A stretch of 64,000 nt of DNA from Seonamhaeicola sp. S2-3. Its GTDB lineage: Bacteria > Bacteroidota > Bacteroidia > Flavobacteriales > Flavobacteriaceae. The position numbers and the translations under genes are program-made. Below, in pieces: positions 34,901-44,000 of the stretch; the first letter of the stretch is position 1, and the number at the start of each line of letters is the position of its first letter. The notes below the pieces were generated by a model. It was not told the DNA's origin and ran no database searches. It saw only the letters and a program-made list of their open reading frames with translations. Location of the stretch: positions 2,615,001 to 2,679,000 of the forward strand of contig NZ_CP019389.1 of NCBI RefSeq assembly GCF_001971785.1. Reading direction: 5' to 3'.

Positions 34901-35199
34901 CACTAAATCCTTTTAATCCTAGATTTTCATTAAATTCAGACTTTGAAGCATCCACACAATTCTTACAAGACGCTAGTTACGTAAAACTTAAAAACTTTGT
35001 AATTGGTTATACCCTAAACAATAATATTTCGAAAAAAATAGGCATAGAGCGTTTAAGAATTTTTGCCCAAGGACAAAACTTATTCACTTTTACAGATGTT
35101 GACTATATAGATCCAGAGTTTGCCAATGGAATTGGGGGCATAGGCCTGAGTTCATCTATTAATAGAGGATTTTCTTTTGGTATTAATGCTAACTTTTAA
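31915..35199 (+). CDS. SusC/RagA TonB-linked outer-membrane transporter with STN domain
   Basis: A 1094-residue outer-membrane importer. After a long signal region (ending about residue 43) comes a secretin/TonB N-terminal (STN) domain (about 47-120), which talks to FecR. A carboxypeptidase-regulatory-like domain follows (about 131-205, ISGVVTDENGVPLLGVSVLV), then the plug (about 220-330, with LRGVGSINADTEPLIVVDGVQMPGG and AAATSIYGSRGSNGVILV), then the 22-strand barrel ending FSFGINANF. It pairs with the SusD protein encoded 10 bases downstream. Substrate is unknown; the following amidohydrolase and thioredoxins hint at peptides or amides rather than glycans. Confidence 0.95.
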   Translation: MKNYFSRALIYLRERLLFRLMRLFIFLCCTLTFGFNSKTGFSQNTKIYIDKDQEISAIDIFELIKKETDYKFIYSTEAFENIPKIKLKKGIVTAHELLSKSLSFSNYQYELTEDKTILLKEKLAVKQERTISGVVTDENGVPLLGVSVLVNRNKVNFKGTTTNFDGKYEIAVNTGDLITFSYLGFVPQDDIILKDQTILNIVLKEDATKLDEVVILGYGEVAKQQLTGAVTKIDTKVLQTTQNVSFADALIGIIPGMLVQESFSNPDTPPSILLRGVGSINADTEPLIVVDGVQMPGGFNASAINGNDIKNISVLKDAAATSIYGSRGSNGVILVSTKRGQKNSKLQVSLNTRLGFKNPDKSFTNDLMNASQKLDYEAALGFYDDEPELLEERRNSGNNINWADLLIDNEISQNHDIAISGGGSKSSYYSSISYSKVDNTYGSEYERYTINMKADFDLHRKLKLALSGNFGNVNNQDRRGVGNPFSNAFLLNPFEQVFDEFGNPNRTISVLSAFGGQPLNPLFVRENTNIESVRKNIGGSANLTFNPLNWLTLNGILGANYNTFNSTNYENVIVDGGELSSSNGNDSNYTATFTATANKSFNRHNFNLVIGNEYNENDSYSFSGRATGYESDAVQILSASTNPPTINEGKSHAGSISYFSRLNYSFNSVYNLSLSYRRDGSSKFGDNNKYANFWAIGTSWNIHKDFFKESKQISNLKLRFSTGTSGNDFIGDFASKSLYEYRYSYNDIRVPSLSRGNNPNLTWEKNNNTNFGLDFGLINNRISGSFDYYIRITKDLLNDVPIPLTSGFDNLTSNIGDFENKGFEIALHTINVQNKDFSWATEFTFSNNKGTVISLTEDRELILRGNIAYKEGSPINALYIVDWAGVNPDTGFNQYRDADGNLIDYDTNISTGNRNEITGLKAVTNKSSIPKYHGGITNTFTYKNFDASFLVSFSGGNYVLNNGVHDLYNNVALNQHVNVLNAWKNPGDQTNVAVRALNPFNPRFSLNSDFEASTQFLQDASYVKLKNFVIGYTLNNNISKKIGIERLRIFAQGQNLFTFTDVDYIDPEFANGIGGIGLSSSINRGFSFGINANF

Positions 35200-35209
35200 T
35201 TTAAAACTT

Positions 35210-36604
35210 ATGAAAACATTTACAAAATTTATATATATATGTATCATTGTTTTTGGACTTTCAAGCTGTTCAGATAACATTTTAGATAAAGAACCTTTAG
35301 ATGAAGTATCGCCAGAAACATTACTTCAAACAGAAGGTGGTTTTAGAAGTGCTTTAGATGGCGTTTATGCCATTATGAAACTAGATTTTTTAGGCTATAA
35401 TTTTTGTATTTATTCTATACCTGAAGCGTTAAGTGATGATATAATCTTAGGGTCTCCTTCTGGTTTTACCTTTGACAACACTCATAACGATTTTTATACA
35501 CTTAGTTATAATGCTGATTCGTTTCAATCTGAAGGATTTTGGGAAATTTCTTATGAGGCTATAAATAATGCCAATACACTAATAAAAGCAGCTAGAACAA
35601 GTAATCTTCCTAATAAAGATGCCTTTTTGGCCGAAGCTCTTGGATTAAGAGCCTTGTTGCACTATAATTTGTATCGTTTCTTTGCTCCAGCCTTTAATAC
35701 AGACAGCAGTGCGCTTGCGGTGCCCTATAGATTTGAAACCGATGAACTTTTAGACATAAATCCTAGAAATACAAACCAAGAGGTTATTGATTTTGTAATA
35801 ACAGATTTGTTAGAAGCTGTAAGTTTAGCAACTAACGATGTAAACTCATATAGATTGTCTAAAACTGGTATAGAAGCTTTGTTGGCTAGAGTTTACCATG
35901 AAACAAACGATTTTGAAAATGCCATTATTTATGCAGAAAAAGCATTAACCGATAGTAGATATACGCTTGATACCGAAGAAATGGCATTTGAAAACCAATG
36001 GAGACAAGACGATTCTAATGAAATAATTTTTAGAATTCGATTTGGAAATTCAGACGATGGTAGCAATGCGGCGCTACTGTCTGTACCAGTTTATTTTAGT
36101 TTTCCATATTATGTGTCTGATGATTTAATAAATCTTTACGACCAAGCAAATGATATTAGGTTTAATGCCTATTTTGAACTTGAACCATTTGGTTCTGGCG
36201 CCTTCTACCCTAAAAAGCATATAAGTGAAAGAACGGCTACGTCATCTAGCCCAGGAGTAACAGATATTAAACTGATACGTGTTCCTGAATTGTACTTAAT
36301 TCTTGCTGAAGCTTATGACCATACAGGTAATCCTGAAATGGCTCTGAAAAATTTAAATATTTTAAGAAATGCCAGAGGTATTGGAGACTATTCAGGAAGT
36401 GATTTATCTAATGAAATTTTAGATGAACGCAGACGTGAACTTGCATTTGAAGGCTTTAGGTTTACAGATTTAAAAAGGAAAGGACAAGGTTTTACAAGAG
36501 CAGATGGAAGTTCTTTGGCACCAAAAGATGGCCGCTTTGCGTTACCAATTCCTCAATTAGAAATTGACAGGTCTGGTTTAACTCAAAATGACCCATATAA
36601 ATAA
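35210..36604 (+). CDS. SusD/RagB-family nutrient-binding lipoprotein
   Basis: A 464-residue surface lipoprotein (FGLSSCSDN lipobox) that caps the SusC barrel and binds substrate. The N-terminal SusD-like region has LDKEPLDEVSPETLLQTEGGFRSALDGVYA and a TPR-like helical core (EALGLRALLHYNLYRFFAP). The C-terminal SusD motif ILDERRRELAFEGFRFTDLKR is intact. The ATG at 35210 is chosen because the signal peptide begins there. Followed by a hairpin at 36703-36739 before the amidohydrolase gene. Confidence 0.95.
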   Translation: MKTFTKFIYICIIVFGLSSCSDNILDKEPLDEVSPETLLQTEGGFRSALDGVYAIMKLDFLGYNFCIYSIPEALSDDIILGSPSGFTFDNTHNDFYTLSYNADSFQSEGFWEISYEAINNANTLIKAARTSNLPNKDAFLAEALGLRALLHYNLYRFFAPAFNTDSSALAVPYRFETDELLDINPRNTNQEVIDFVITDLLEAVSLATNDVNSYRLSKTGIEALLARVYHETNDFENAIIYAEKALTDSRYTLDTEEMAFENQWRQDDSNEIIFRIRFGNSDDGSNAALLSVPVYFSFPYYVSDDLINLYDQANDIRFNAYFELEPFGSGAFYPKKHISERTATSSSPGVTDIKLIRVPELYLILAEAYDHTGNPEMALKNLNILRNARGIGDYSGSDLSNEILDERRRELAFEGFRFTDLKRKGQGFTRADGSSLAPKDGRFALPIPQLEIDRSGLTQNDPYK

Positions 36605-36702
36605 TCCCCTTTTTTTATTAAACAATAACTGTTTTAACACTGTACTACTTGATTATAACCGAATTTGTAGGTAGGCCTATTTCAGTAACCCTAAATTAAA
36701 TT

Positions 36703-36739
36703 GATGAAGGTTGTGTTATATATGCACAGCCTTCATTTA
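36703..36739 (+). terminator. Terminator-like hairpin after susD
   Basis: A 12-bp stem ATGAAGGTTGTG / CACAGCCTTCAT (one G-T pair) with a ten-base loop and a short T run. It may reduce transcription beyond susD. Confidence 0.6.
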
Positions 36740-36761
36740 AACACAATGAATAATAGATTAG

Positions 36762-38039
36762 ATGAAAAAAACAATAAAAATATATTTATTTATCCTTTTA
36801 ATTATTGGAATAAATAACTGCTACTGTCAATATCAAGGATATACAACCGATACTGATTCGTTATTAGTTTTAAAAAATGGTTCAATAATAAGCTTAACAT
36901 CACAAGAGGGTTCTGTAAAAACAGGAACAATTATAATTAAAGCAGATAAAATTGAAGAAGTCTTTTTTACAGAAAACACAAAAGAATATGCTAACGCTAA
37001 AGTTATAGATTTAAAGGGTAAATATATATTACCTGGCTTAATAGATGCACATGTACATTTAGCAACAGTACCTAAAAAAAGCCGAAAAGAAAACCAAAAG
37101 GAGGTAGAAGCGGTACTACTAAAAATGATTAACTCTGGAATTACCACGGTAAGAGATATGGCTGGAAATGCTATTATACTTTCAGATTATGCACGAGCAA
37201 GTCGCTTAAATCAAATTCCTGCTCCTTCAATTTTTTATGCTTCACAGTTTGCAGGTCCAAAATATTTTAATATGACAAGAAGACATTCAAACAATCCCGA
37301 AGATAAAAGTGATAAGCCTTGGGCGCAAACCATAACCGATTCAACAAATATAGCCTTAGCAGTGGCAAGAGCAAAAGGATCTGGTGCTACTGGAATTAAA
37401 ATTTATTCAGATTTAAGTGCTCATTTAGTTAAAAACATTGTAGAGGAAGCAAATAATCAAGGGCTACAAGCTTGGAGTCATTCTGCTGTGTTCCCCGCAT
37501 CGCCTATGCAAATAGCAAATGCAAAAGTAAACACGATGTCTCATGCTTGGGATATTATGTACGGTTTAAAAGAGGATGGTGAAATTACCCGAGAAAGTTT
37601 ATCAAATAAAATTGATTTTAACAGGTTGGATAGAATATTACTGTTAATGAAAAAGAACAAAGTTATTTTAGATCCAACAAACTATATAGCAGAAAATAAC
37701 AATATGAATGGTGTAGAAATTCCAAAGCGCGCTCATGAATTAGGAGTGAAGGTAGCTGTGGGAACTGATTGGCCTTATTTGTATGAACCAGAAATCCCCT
37801 TTTTTAAAGAATTAAAACTTCTTGTAGATAAATGTGGTTTTACCAATGCAGAAGCATTATATAGTGCTACAAAAGTAGGAGCCGAAAGTATAGGGTTAGC
37901 AGATAGAGGTACTATAGAAAAAGGTAAAAAAGCTGATATTATTATAGTAAACAAAAACCCTTTAGACCATATAGAAAACTTAAAAGATATACACACTACT
38001 ATTAAGTCTGGAATTATTTATAAAAAAGAAAAACCATGA
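36762..38039 (+). CDS. Secreted amidohydrolase-family protein
   Basis: A 425-residue metal-dependent hydrolase with a signal peptide (about 1-22). The amidohydrolase barrel shows the first metal motif DAHVHLA (after LPGLIDAHVHL), a conserved Lys-type segment GIKIYSDLSA, His in AWSHSAVF and SHAWD, and the catalytic Asp in VGTDWPY. The end, GTIEKGKKADIIIVNKNPL, is typical of imidazolonepropionase/prolidase-like members. Substrate may be a cyclic amide or a peptide. Its stop overlaps the start of the next gene by four bases (ATGA), showing tight coupling. Confidence 0.9.
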   Translation: MKKTIKIYLFILLIIGINNCYCQYQGYTTDTDSLLVLKNGSIISLTSQEGSVKTGTIIIKADKIEEVFFTENTKEYANAKVIDLKGKYILPGLIDAHVHLATVPKKSRKENQKEVEAVLLKMINSGITTVRDMAGNAIILSDYARASRLNQIPAPSIFYASQFAGPKYFNMTRRHSNNPEDKSDKPWAQTITDSTNIALAVARAKGSGATGIKIYSDLSAHLVKNIVEEANNQGLQAWSHSAVFPASPMQIANAKVNTMSHAWDIMYGLKEDGEITRESLSNKIDFNRLDRILLLMKKNKVILDPTNYIAENNNMNGVEIPKRAHELGVKVAVGTDWPYLYEPEIPFFKELKLLVDKCGFTNAEALYSATKVGAESIGLADRGTIEKGKKADIIIVNKNPLDHIENLKDIHTTIKSGIIYKKEKP

Positions 38040-39127
38040 AAAATATCATTATTTTATTATCTATTACATGTATCTTATTTACTAGTTGTAGCCAAAATAC
38101 ACCTCCAACTATTATTGGTGAAATAGTAGATAACAAGAAAATAGAACAAATTGAACTTTTTGATTTAGAGAGTGAGAATAAAACAATTCTAGATTCTATT
38201 AACATAATAAATAAAACGTTTAACCATAATCTTTCTTTTAAAAATGTTAAAGTTTTAGAAGTTCAAACAAATGATTATAAGTTACCTAGACTTGTTTTCT
38301 TTTATGAGCCTGAATTGAACTATAAATTCATTATTAATGGTAATAATATGTCAATTGTAGCTCCAAATAACTCTCTACAAGCTGAATATAATAAGTTATT
38401 AAAAAAGCTAACCCCTTTAAACCAAAAGTTAACTGAGGTATCAAAAGATACGACTCTAAGTAAAAAAGACCTTAATAGGTTATCATCAAAATATTTTGAA
38501 AACCTTTTGGACATTCAAAAAGATTATATAAAAAAACACCCAAAATCTTATATTTCTTTATACTTACTTAAACATATAGTTCGCTACTTTGATGTACTAA
38601 GTTATCATGAACTTAATGCCTTTTATAAAATAGTTAATAATGAGGAAAATAAAGGTAAAACAATGCTAAGCTTCATAGAAAATAAATTAAAAAGCAAAGC
38701 TGAAAACCGTATTATAGGTCAGAAAGTTCCTGAGTTTTATTTAAAAAACCCTAACAATAAGGTGTTTACGCTTAATGATTTTAAAGGCCACTATACACTT
38801 ATCGATTTTTGGGCAAGTTGGTGTGCACCGTGTAGAGTGACTAATAAAAAAATTATCCCACTATATAATAAATACAAAGAAAAAGGTTTTAAAATAGTTT
38901 CTATTTCCTTTGATGATGATAAAGAAAAATGGGTAAAAGCTATTAAAGATGATCAAATTCCTTGGATACAACTTTCAGATTTAAAAGGATTTAATAAATC
39001 TGAAATAAAGGAACTTTATAATGTTGAAAGATTACCCAGTACTTATGTTATAGATCCTGAAGGTAAAGTAGTTGATCAATATTTAACCCATACCGAATTA
39101 GAAGAACTTCTAGAAACAATTTATTAA
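38036..39127 (+). CDS. TlpA-family thiol-disulfide reductase lipoprotein, first
   Basis: A 363-residue predicted lipoprotein (LFTSCSQN). The N-terminal half is a DUF4369-like beta domain (about 20-110) followed by a helical linker. The C-terminal half is a thioredoxin domain with active site DFWASWCAPCRVT (CAPC) and a cis-Pro loop near VERLPSTYVID. It overlaps the amidohydrolase gene by four bases and is followed 30 bases later by a second gene of the same design. It probably reduces disulfides in imported peptides or in locus proteins (inference). Confidence 0.9.
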   Translation: MKNIIILLSITCILFTSCSQNTPPTIIGEIVDNKKIEQIELFDLESENKTILDSINIINKTFNHNLSFKNVKVLEVQTNDYKLPRLVFFYEPELNYKFIINGNNMSIVAPNNSLQAEYNKLLKKLTPLNQKLTEVSKDTTLSKKDLNRLSSKYFENLLDIQKDYIKKHPKSYISLYLLKHIVRYFDVLSYHELNAFYKIVNNEENKGKTMLSFIENKLKSKAENRIIGQKVPEFYLKNPNNKVFTLNDFKGHYTLIDFWASWCAPCRVTNKKIIPLYNKYKEKGFKIVSISFDDDKEKWVKAIKDDQIPWIQLSDLKGFNKSEIKELYNVERLPSTYVIDPEGKVVDQYLTHTELEELLETIY

Positions 39128-39157
39128 AACTAATAGCTCGTACTAAATTTTAAAAAG

Positions 39158-40321
39158 ATGAAAAATTCATTCACTATAATAACCCTATTAATATTTACAT
39201 TAATTACAGTAAGTTCTTGTAATAACACTGAAGAAAAAGATAAGCAAATTATTAAAGGAACAATATCCGGTTTAGAAAATAACCCTGTTGTTTTAATGGA
39301 TGACAAATTTTTTCCTTTAGATACTGTGCAAGCAACCAATAACAGCTTTGTTTTTGAACATAAACTTGATATAAATAACCCTAAAATGCAAGGTATATAT
39401 TTACCACAATTAGCTAATAAACCTGGTGATTTGAAAGGTAAACGAAATAAAGCGTATTTTTTTATTGACAGTAAAAATATTAATATTAAAGGAGAGATTT
39501 TAGATGACAACTTATTAAATGTAAAAGTTACCGGATCTCCAATTACAAAAGCGTATAAACATCTAGAAGCCAATTTTCCTGCTAGTATTGAAATGGAAAA
39601 GTATGCAGAATTATATAAGAAAGCGTTTAAACTTTACAATGATATAGAACAAAGTGAAGAAAATTTAAAAAACTTAAATTATTATAGTCATATATTAGAT
39701 TCGTTAAATGTGGTAAAAGGACAAAATATAGTAGATGCTATAAATACTAATTCAGAAAGTATAGCCCTTTCTTATATTGCTTACAATAGATTTAAAAGAA
39801 AATCGCCTGAGTTTCTTAAAAATTTGGTAAATAAGTTCTCTCCAAGCATTAAAGATTCTCATTATATTTCTCTTTTAAATAAACAAATAGAATTAAAAGA
39901 AAATTCCTCTATTGGTGCAATGGCTCCAGATTTTGAATTGGCAAATCATGTAAACAAAAACATAAAACTTTCAGACTTTAAAGGCGCTTATGTACTTATT
40001 GATTTTTGGGCAAGTTGGTGTGGACCATGTAAAAGGGAAATCCCTTATTTAAAACAAGCTCATGAAAAATTTAAAGACAAAGGTTTAAAAATAGTATCTG
40101 TATCTCTTGATAGTACAAAGGAAGAGTGGTTAGAATCATTAGAAGAAGAAAATTTACCATATATAAAACTATGGGATGAAAAATTAATAACAAAAGATCT
40201 ATACCAATACCTAGGTATTCCTTGGACGGTTCTAGTTAATCCAGAAGGCAGAATAGTAAAATTAAATGAAGGGTTAAGAGGGGAAGATTTAGAGAAAACC
40301 TTAAAAGAGCTAATACAATAA
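39158..40321 (+). CDS. TlpA-family thiol-disulfide reductase lipoprotein, second
   Basis: A 387-residue predicted lipoprotein (ITVSSCNNT). It has an N-terminal DUF4369 domain (about 25-130), a helical middle and a thioredoxin domain with DFWASWCGPCKREIP (CGPC) and a cis-Pro loop near LGIPWTVLVN. It is a paralogue of the preceding gene. A decayed fragment related to residues of its DUF4369 domain lies downstream at about 40436-40597, so this gene family has duplicated here more than once. It is the last intact gene of the SusC/D locus. Confidence 0.9.
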   Translation: MKNSFTIITLLIFTLITVSSCNNTEEKDKQIIKGTISGLENNPVVLMDDKFFPLDTVQATNNSFVFEHKLDINNPKMQGIYLPQLANKPGDLKGKRNKAYFFIDSKNINIKGEILDDNLLNVKVTGSPITKAYKHLEANFPASIEMEKYAELYKKAFKLYNDIEQSEENLKNLNYYSHILDSLNVVKGQNIVDAINTNSESIALSYIAYNRFKRKSPEFLKNLVNKFSPSIKDSHYISLLNKQIELKENSSIGAMAPDFELANHVNKNIKLSDFKGAYVLIDFWASWCGPCKREIPYLKQAHEKFKDKGLKIVSVSLDSTKEEWLESLEEENLPYIKLWDEKLITKDLYQYLGIPWTVLVNPEGRIVKLNEGLRGEDLEKTLKELIQ

Positions 40322-40656
40322 TAACTATAACTATTAGCTAAAAATAGAGGAATGGAACATATCTATTTTATGATTTTTTTTTAGTTGTTTAAATTGTATA
40401 TGTGTTCAAGATATTAAGGAGACCAGTAAAGCTTAAATGCAGAAATAACAATAACAACGATCTCTAATAATCTTGGTTAAATTATAATAGTATAGAGTTA
40501 ACAAAAATGAAGCATAGTTATCAAATAAAACGTGGGTTTTAGATAAGTACAAAATACAGCTTACTTTTTTATAGATAGTAAAAATATTAACATAAATACG
40601 TTTAATAAATTGTTTTTTTACAACCATTGAATAGTTAATTTTATACCCTTTCTTTA
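40322..40656. other. Intergenic region with a decayed gene fragment
   Basis: This has no intact gene. It separates the SusC/D locus from the metal-efflux genes and contains the relic described at 40436-40597. I see no clear terminator or promoter match. Confidence 0.6.
40436..40597 (+). pseudogene. Relic of a third DUF4369/TlpA-type gene
   Basis: Reading by eye, about 160 bases align to about 39326-39490 of the preceding TlpA gene. The best-preserved part, 40554-40600, translates as NTAYFFIDSKNININ against NKAYFFIDSKNINIKG in the intact gene. Upstream, scattered matches continue through stops and small deletions back to a shared TGCA...AATAACA stretch. No open frame survives. Confidence 0.6.
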
Positions 40657-40968
40657 ATGAAATTTTTAGCATGCTTATTAGCTATAACAATGTTGGCATT
40701 ATCTGCAATTCCTTGTTCTGACGGTCAAAACTTAAAAAACCAACAGTATGAGGAAATGCATGCTGCTCATAATCATCAAGAAGAAAGTGGAGACTGTTGT
40801 CCAGTTACCTGTATTTGTAATTGTTGTGGTGCGTCTATTACGTTTACGTCTTTAACTACATTAGTATTATTTTATTTTTCCAGAGTTCCAACTCAATTAA
40901 TAACGACCTATCAGTCGAATTATCGATTCGATTTTTATTTTGGTATTTGGCAACCGCCACAAGTTTAA
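40657..40968 (+). CDS. Small Cys/His-rich exported protein (DUF6660-like)
   Basis: A 103-residue protein with an N-terminal signal (FLACLLAITMLALSAIPCSDG), a His-containing stretch (HAAHNHQEESGD) and a dense cysteine cluster (CCPVTCICNCCG), then one hydrophobic segment. Metal binding is likely from composition. Small proteins of this kind commonly precede CzcA/CusA-type efflux genes in Bacteroidota (I recall them as DUF6660), and here the RND pump gene starts 122 bases downstream. It may capture or sense the metal. Confidence 0.78.
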   Translation: MKFLACLLAITMLALSAIPCSDGQNLKNQQYEEMHAAHNHQEESGDCCPVTCICNCCGASITFTSLTTLVLFYFSRVPTQLITTYQSNYRFDFYFGIWQPPQV

Positions 40969-41090
40969 TTCAGTTTTTAAATGGATAGCTATATCCAATT
41001 TTGAGCCTAAAGGGTTCATTTCATTTCGTGTAATTCTATGTCTTATATCAGAATTGTATCGAATAGTTTAACTGAATTAATACATTTTCT

Positions 41091-44000
41091 ATGATTAATA
41101 AAATCATTGATTTTTCAATCAATAACAAATTCATTATTGGTTTGCTTACGCTTACCATAATCGGAGCAGGTATTTGGAGTATGACCAAAGTGCCAATAGA
41201 TGCTGTTCCAGACATTACCAATAACCAAGTACAGGTTATTACACAAGCTCCCAATTTAGGTACGGAAGATATTGAACAGATTATAACATATCCAATTGAA
41301 GTGGCAATGAGCAATCTCCCCGATGTTCAGGAAATAAGGTCAATTTCCCGTTTTGGCTTATCAGTGGTTACCATCGTATTCGATGATGATATGGGAACTT
41401 ACCTGCCTAGGCAATTAGTTACCGAAAAACTAAGCGAAGTCAAAGAGCAAATTCCTGCTGGATTTGGCGAACCCACAATGGGTCCTATTTCAACAGGTTT
41501 AGGAGAGATTTACCAATACACTTTAAAAGTAGCACCAGAGTACAAAGACAAATATACCATCACAGATTTACGCTCAATGCAAGATTGGATTGTACAGCGT
41601 CAAATGGCTATGGTTCCTGGTGTGGTAGAAGTAAACGCTATTGGTGGTAAAATTAAACAATACGAAGTAGCGGTTAATCCAAACGAGTTAAACGCTATTG
41701 GTCTAACAATTACTGATGTGTTTAATGCACTTGAAGCCAATAATCAAAATACAGGAGGTGCATATATTGAAAAGAACCATCAAGCTAATTTTATTCGCGG
41801 AGCAGGATTAGTACGAAGTTTAGAAGATATTAAAAAAATCACAGTCAAGAATATTAATAACATACCTGTGACAATTGGTGATATTGCTACAGTACAATTT
41901 GGCTCTGCAATACGTTATGGTGCACTAACCCAAGATGGTGAAGGAGAAGTCGTAGGTGGTTTGGTAATGATGTTAAAAGGAGCTAATTCTAATGATGTTA
42001 TCACCAATGTAAAAGAGCGAATGGCACAAATAGAAAAGTCATTACCTGAAGGGGTTATTATTGAACCTTTATTAGATAGAAGTAAATTAATAGGTGAAAC
42101 AACTTCTACAGTAACAACTAATCTTATTGAAGGTGCATTAATCGTCATTTTTGTGTTGGTCTTTTTATTAGGAAATTGGCGAGGTGGTTTAATCGTTGCT
42201 TCAACCATACCATTATCCTTATTATTCGCCTTTATTTTAATGAACGTGTTCGATGTTTGGGTAAACCTAATGAGTTTGGGAGCAATAGATTTCGGAATTA
42301 TTGTAGATGGCGCTGTAATTATTGTAGAAAGTACAGTATTTCTAATTGCATCACAAGTCCTGAAAAAGAAACAGCTTACATCCAAAGAACGAGATAAAGT
42401 GGCGTCAAATGCTTCAAAAAAGATGATGAATGCTGCGTTCTTTGGTCAGTTGATTATCCTTATCGTTTTTCTACCCATTTTAGCCTTACAAGGTATTGAA
42501 GGAAAAATGTTTAAACCAATGGCATTGACATTTATATTCGCTATGATTGGTGCAATGGTACTGTGTTTAACGTATGTGCCAATGGTGTCAGCTTTAATAA
42601 TAAGAACACCAAAAAATGATAAAAAATCCTATGGAGATATATTTGTGCATTGGGTTGAAGATAAATATCAGCCATTATTGGTAAACGCATTACGAAAAGG
42701 GAAATGGGTAATTGGTATTGCTGTTGTTTTGTTCGGAATTACAGTTTTTATGTTTTCAAGAATGGGTGGCGAGTTCATACCACAACTCGATGAAGGTGAT
42801 ATTGCTTTTCACGCTATTTTAAAACCAGGTAGTTCGCTTACAGAAACTATTGAAACCACAACTAAAATAGAACAAATAGTAAAAGCAAAATTTCCAGAAG
42901 TCAATAAAATTGTGAGTCGTATTGGTGTTGCCGAAATTCCAACAGACCCAATGCCAATGGATATTGCCGATGTTTTTGTTATCCTGAAACCTAAAAGCGA
43001 ATGGACAACAGCTGAATCAAAAAATGAATTGATTGTGGCAATAAAAGAAGCAGTTGAAATGGTTCCTGGTGTTAATTATGAGTTTACTCAACCTATCGAA
43101 ATGCGTTTTAATGAGTTGCTTGAAGGTATTCGTGAGGATATTGCTATAAAACTTTATGGCGAAGACATTGACATCCTATCTCAAAAAGCCGAAGAAATAT
43201 CTAAAATTATTGCTGGTACTGAAGGTATTGGTGATATGAAAGCGGAAGCCATAACTGGTTTGCCGCAAATAACCATCAATTACAATAGGAACAAATTGGC
43301 ACAATACGGACTTCAAATAAATACGCTCAATCAAACTGTACAATCTGCATTTGCAGGTGGTACAGCAGGTGTTATTTTTGAAGGAGAAAAACGATTTGAT
43401 TTAGTAGTGCGTTTAAGTGCTCAAAACCGAAAGGATATTACAGATGTTCAAAATCTATTTATTAGTTTGCCTTCGGGTGCTCAAATTCCGTTGCGTGAAA
43501 TTGCAGACGTAAGCTACAAAGCAGGACCAATGCAAATCAGTAGAGATAACACCAATAGAAGAACCTATGTAGGTGTTAATGTTAGAGGACGTGATGTAAA
43601 ATCGTTAGTAACTGAAATTAAATCAAAATTAGATGCACAGCTGGAATTACCATCAGGTTATTTTATTCGTTATGGAGGTGCATTTGAAAATTTAGAACGT
43701 GCCAGCAACCGATTACAAACCGTTGTGCCTATAGCATTGTTACTCATATTTATACTAATATACTTTGCATTAAAATCTTTACCACAAACCTTAATGATTT
43801 ACATAGCTATCCCTATGGCAACCATTGGTGGTGTTGTAGCTTTATGGTTACGCGATATGCCATTTAGTATTTCAGCAGGTGTTGGTTTTATTGTGTTGTT
43901 TGGTGTGGCAGTTTTAAATGGTTTGGTAATGATAAGCGGACTCAACGAATTAAAAGAAGAAGGAGTAATCAATCTAAAGGATAGAATAGTTGAAGGTACT

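Noticed and set aside
40433-40672. 79-codon minus-strand frame between the SusC locus and metal-efflux genes
   Set aside because: No recognisable features, and the plus strand here carries a decayed TlpA-type fragment.
41915-42385. Long antisense frame within the RND pump gene
   Set aside because: It lies wholly inside a strongly supported coding sequence on the other strand; its product is a low-complexity shadow with no family resemblance. The same holds for 43799-44305.
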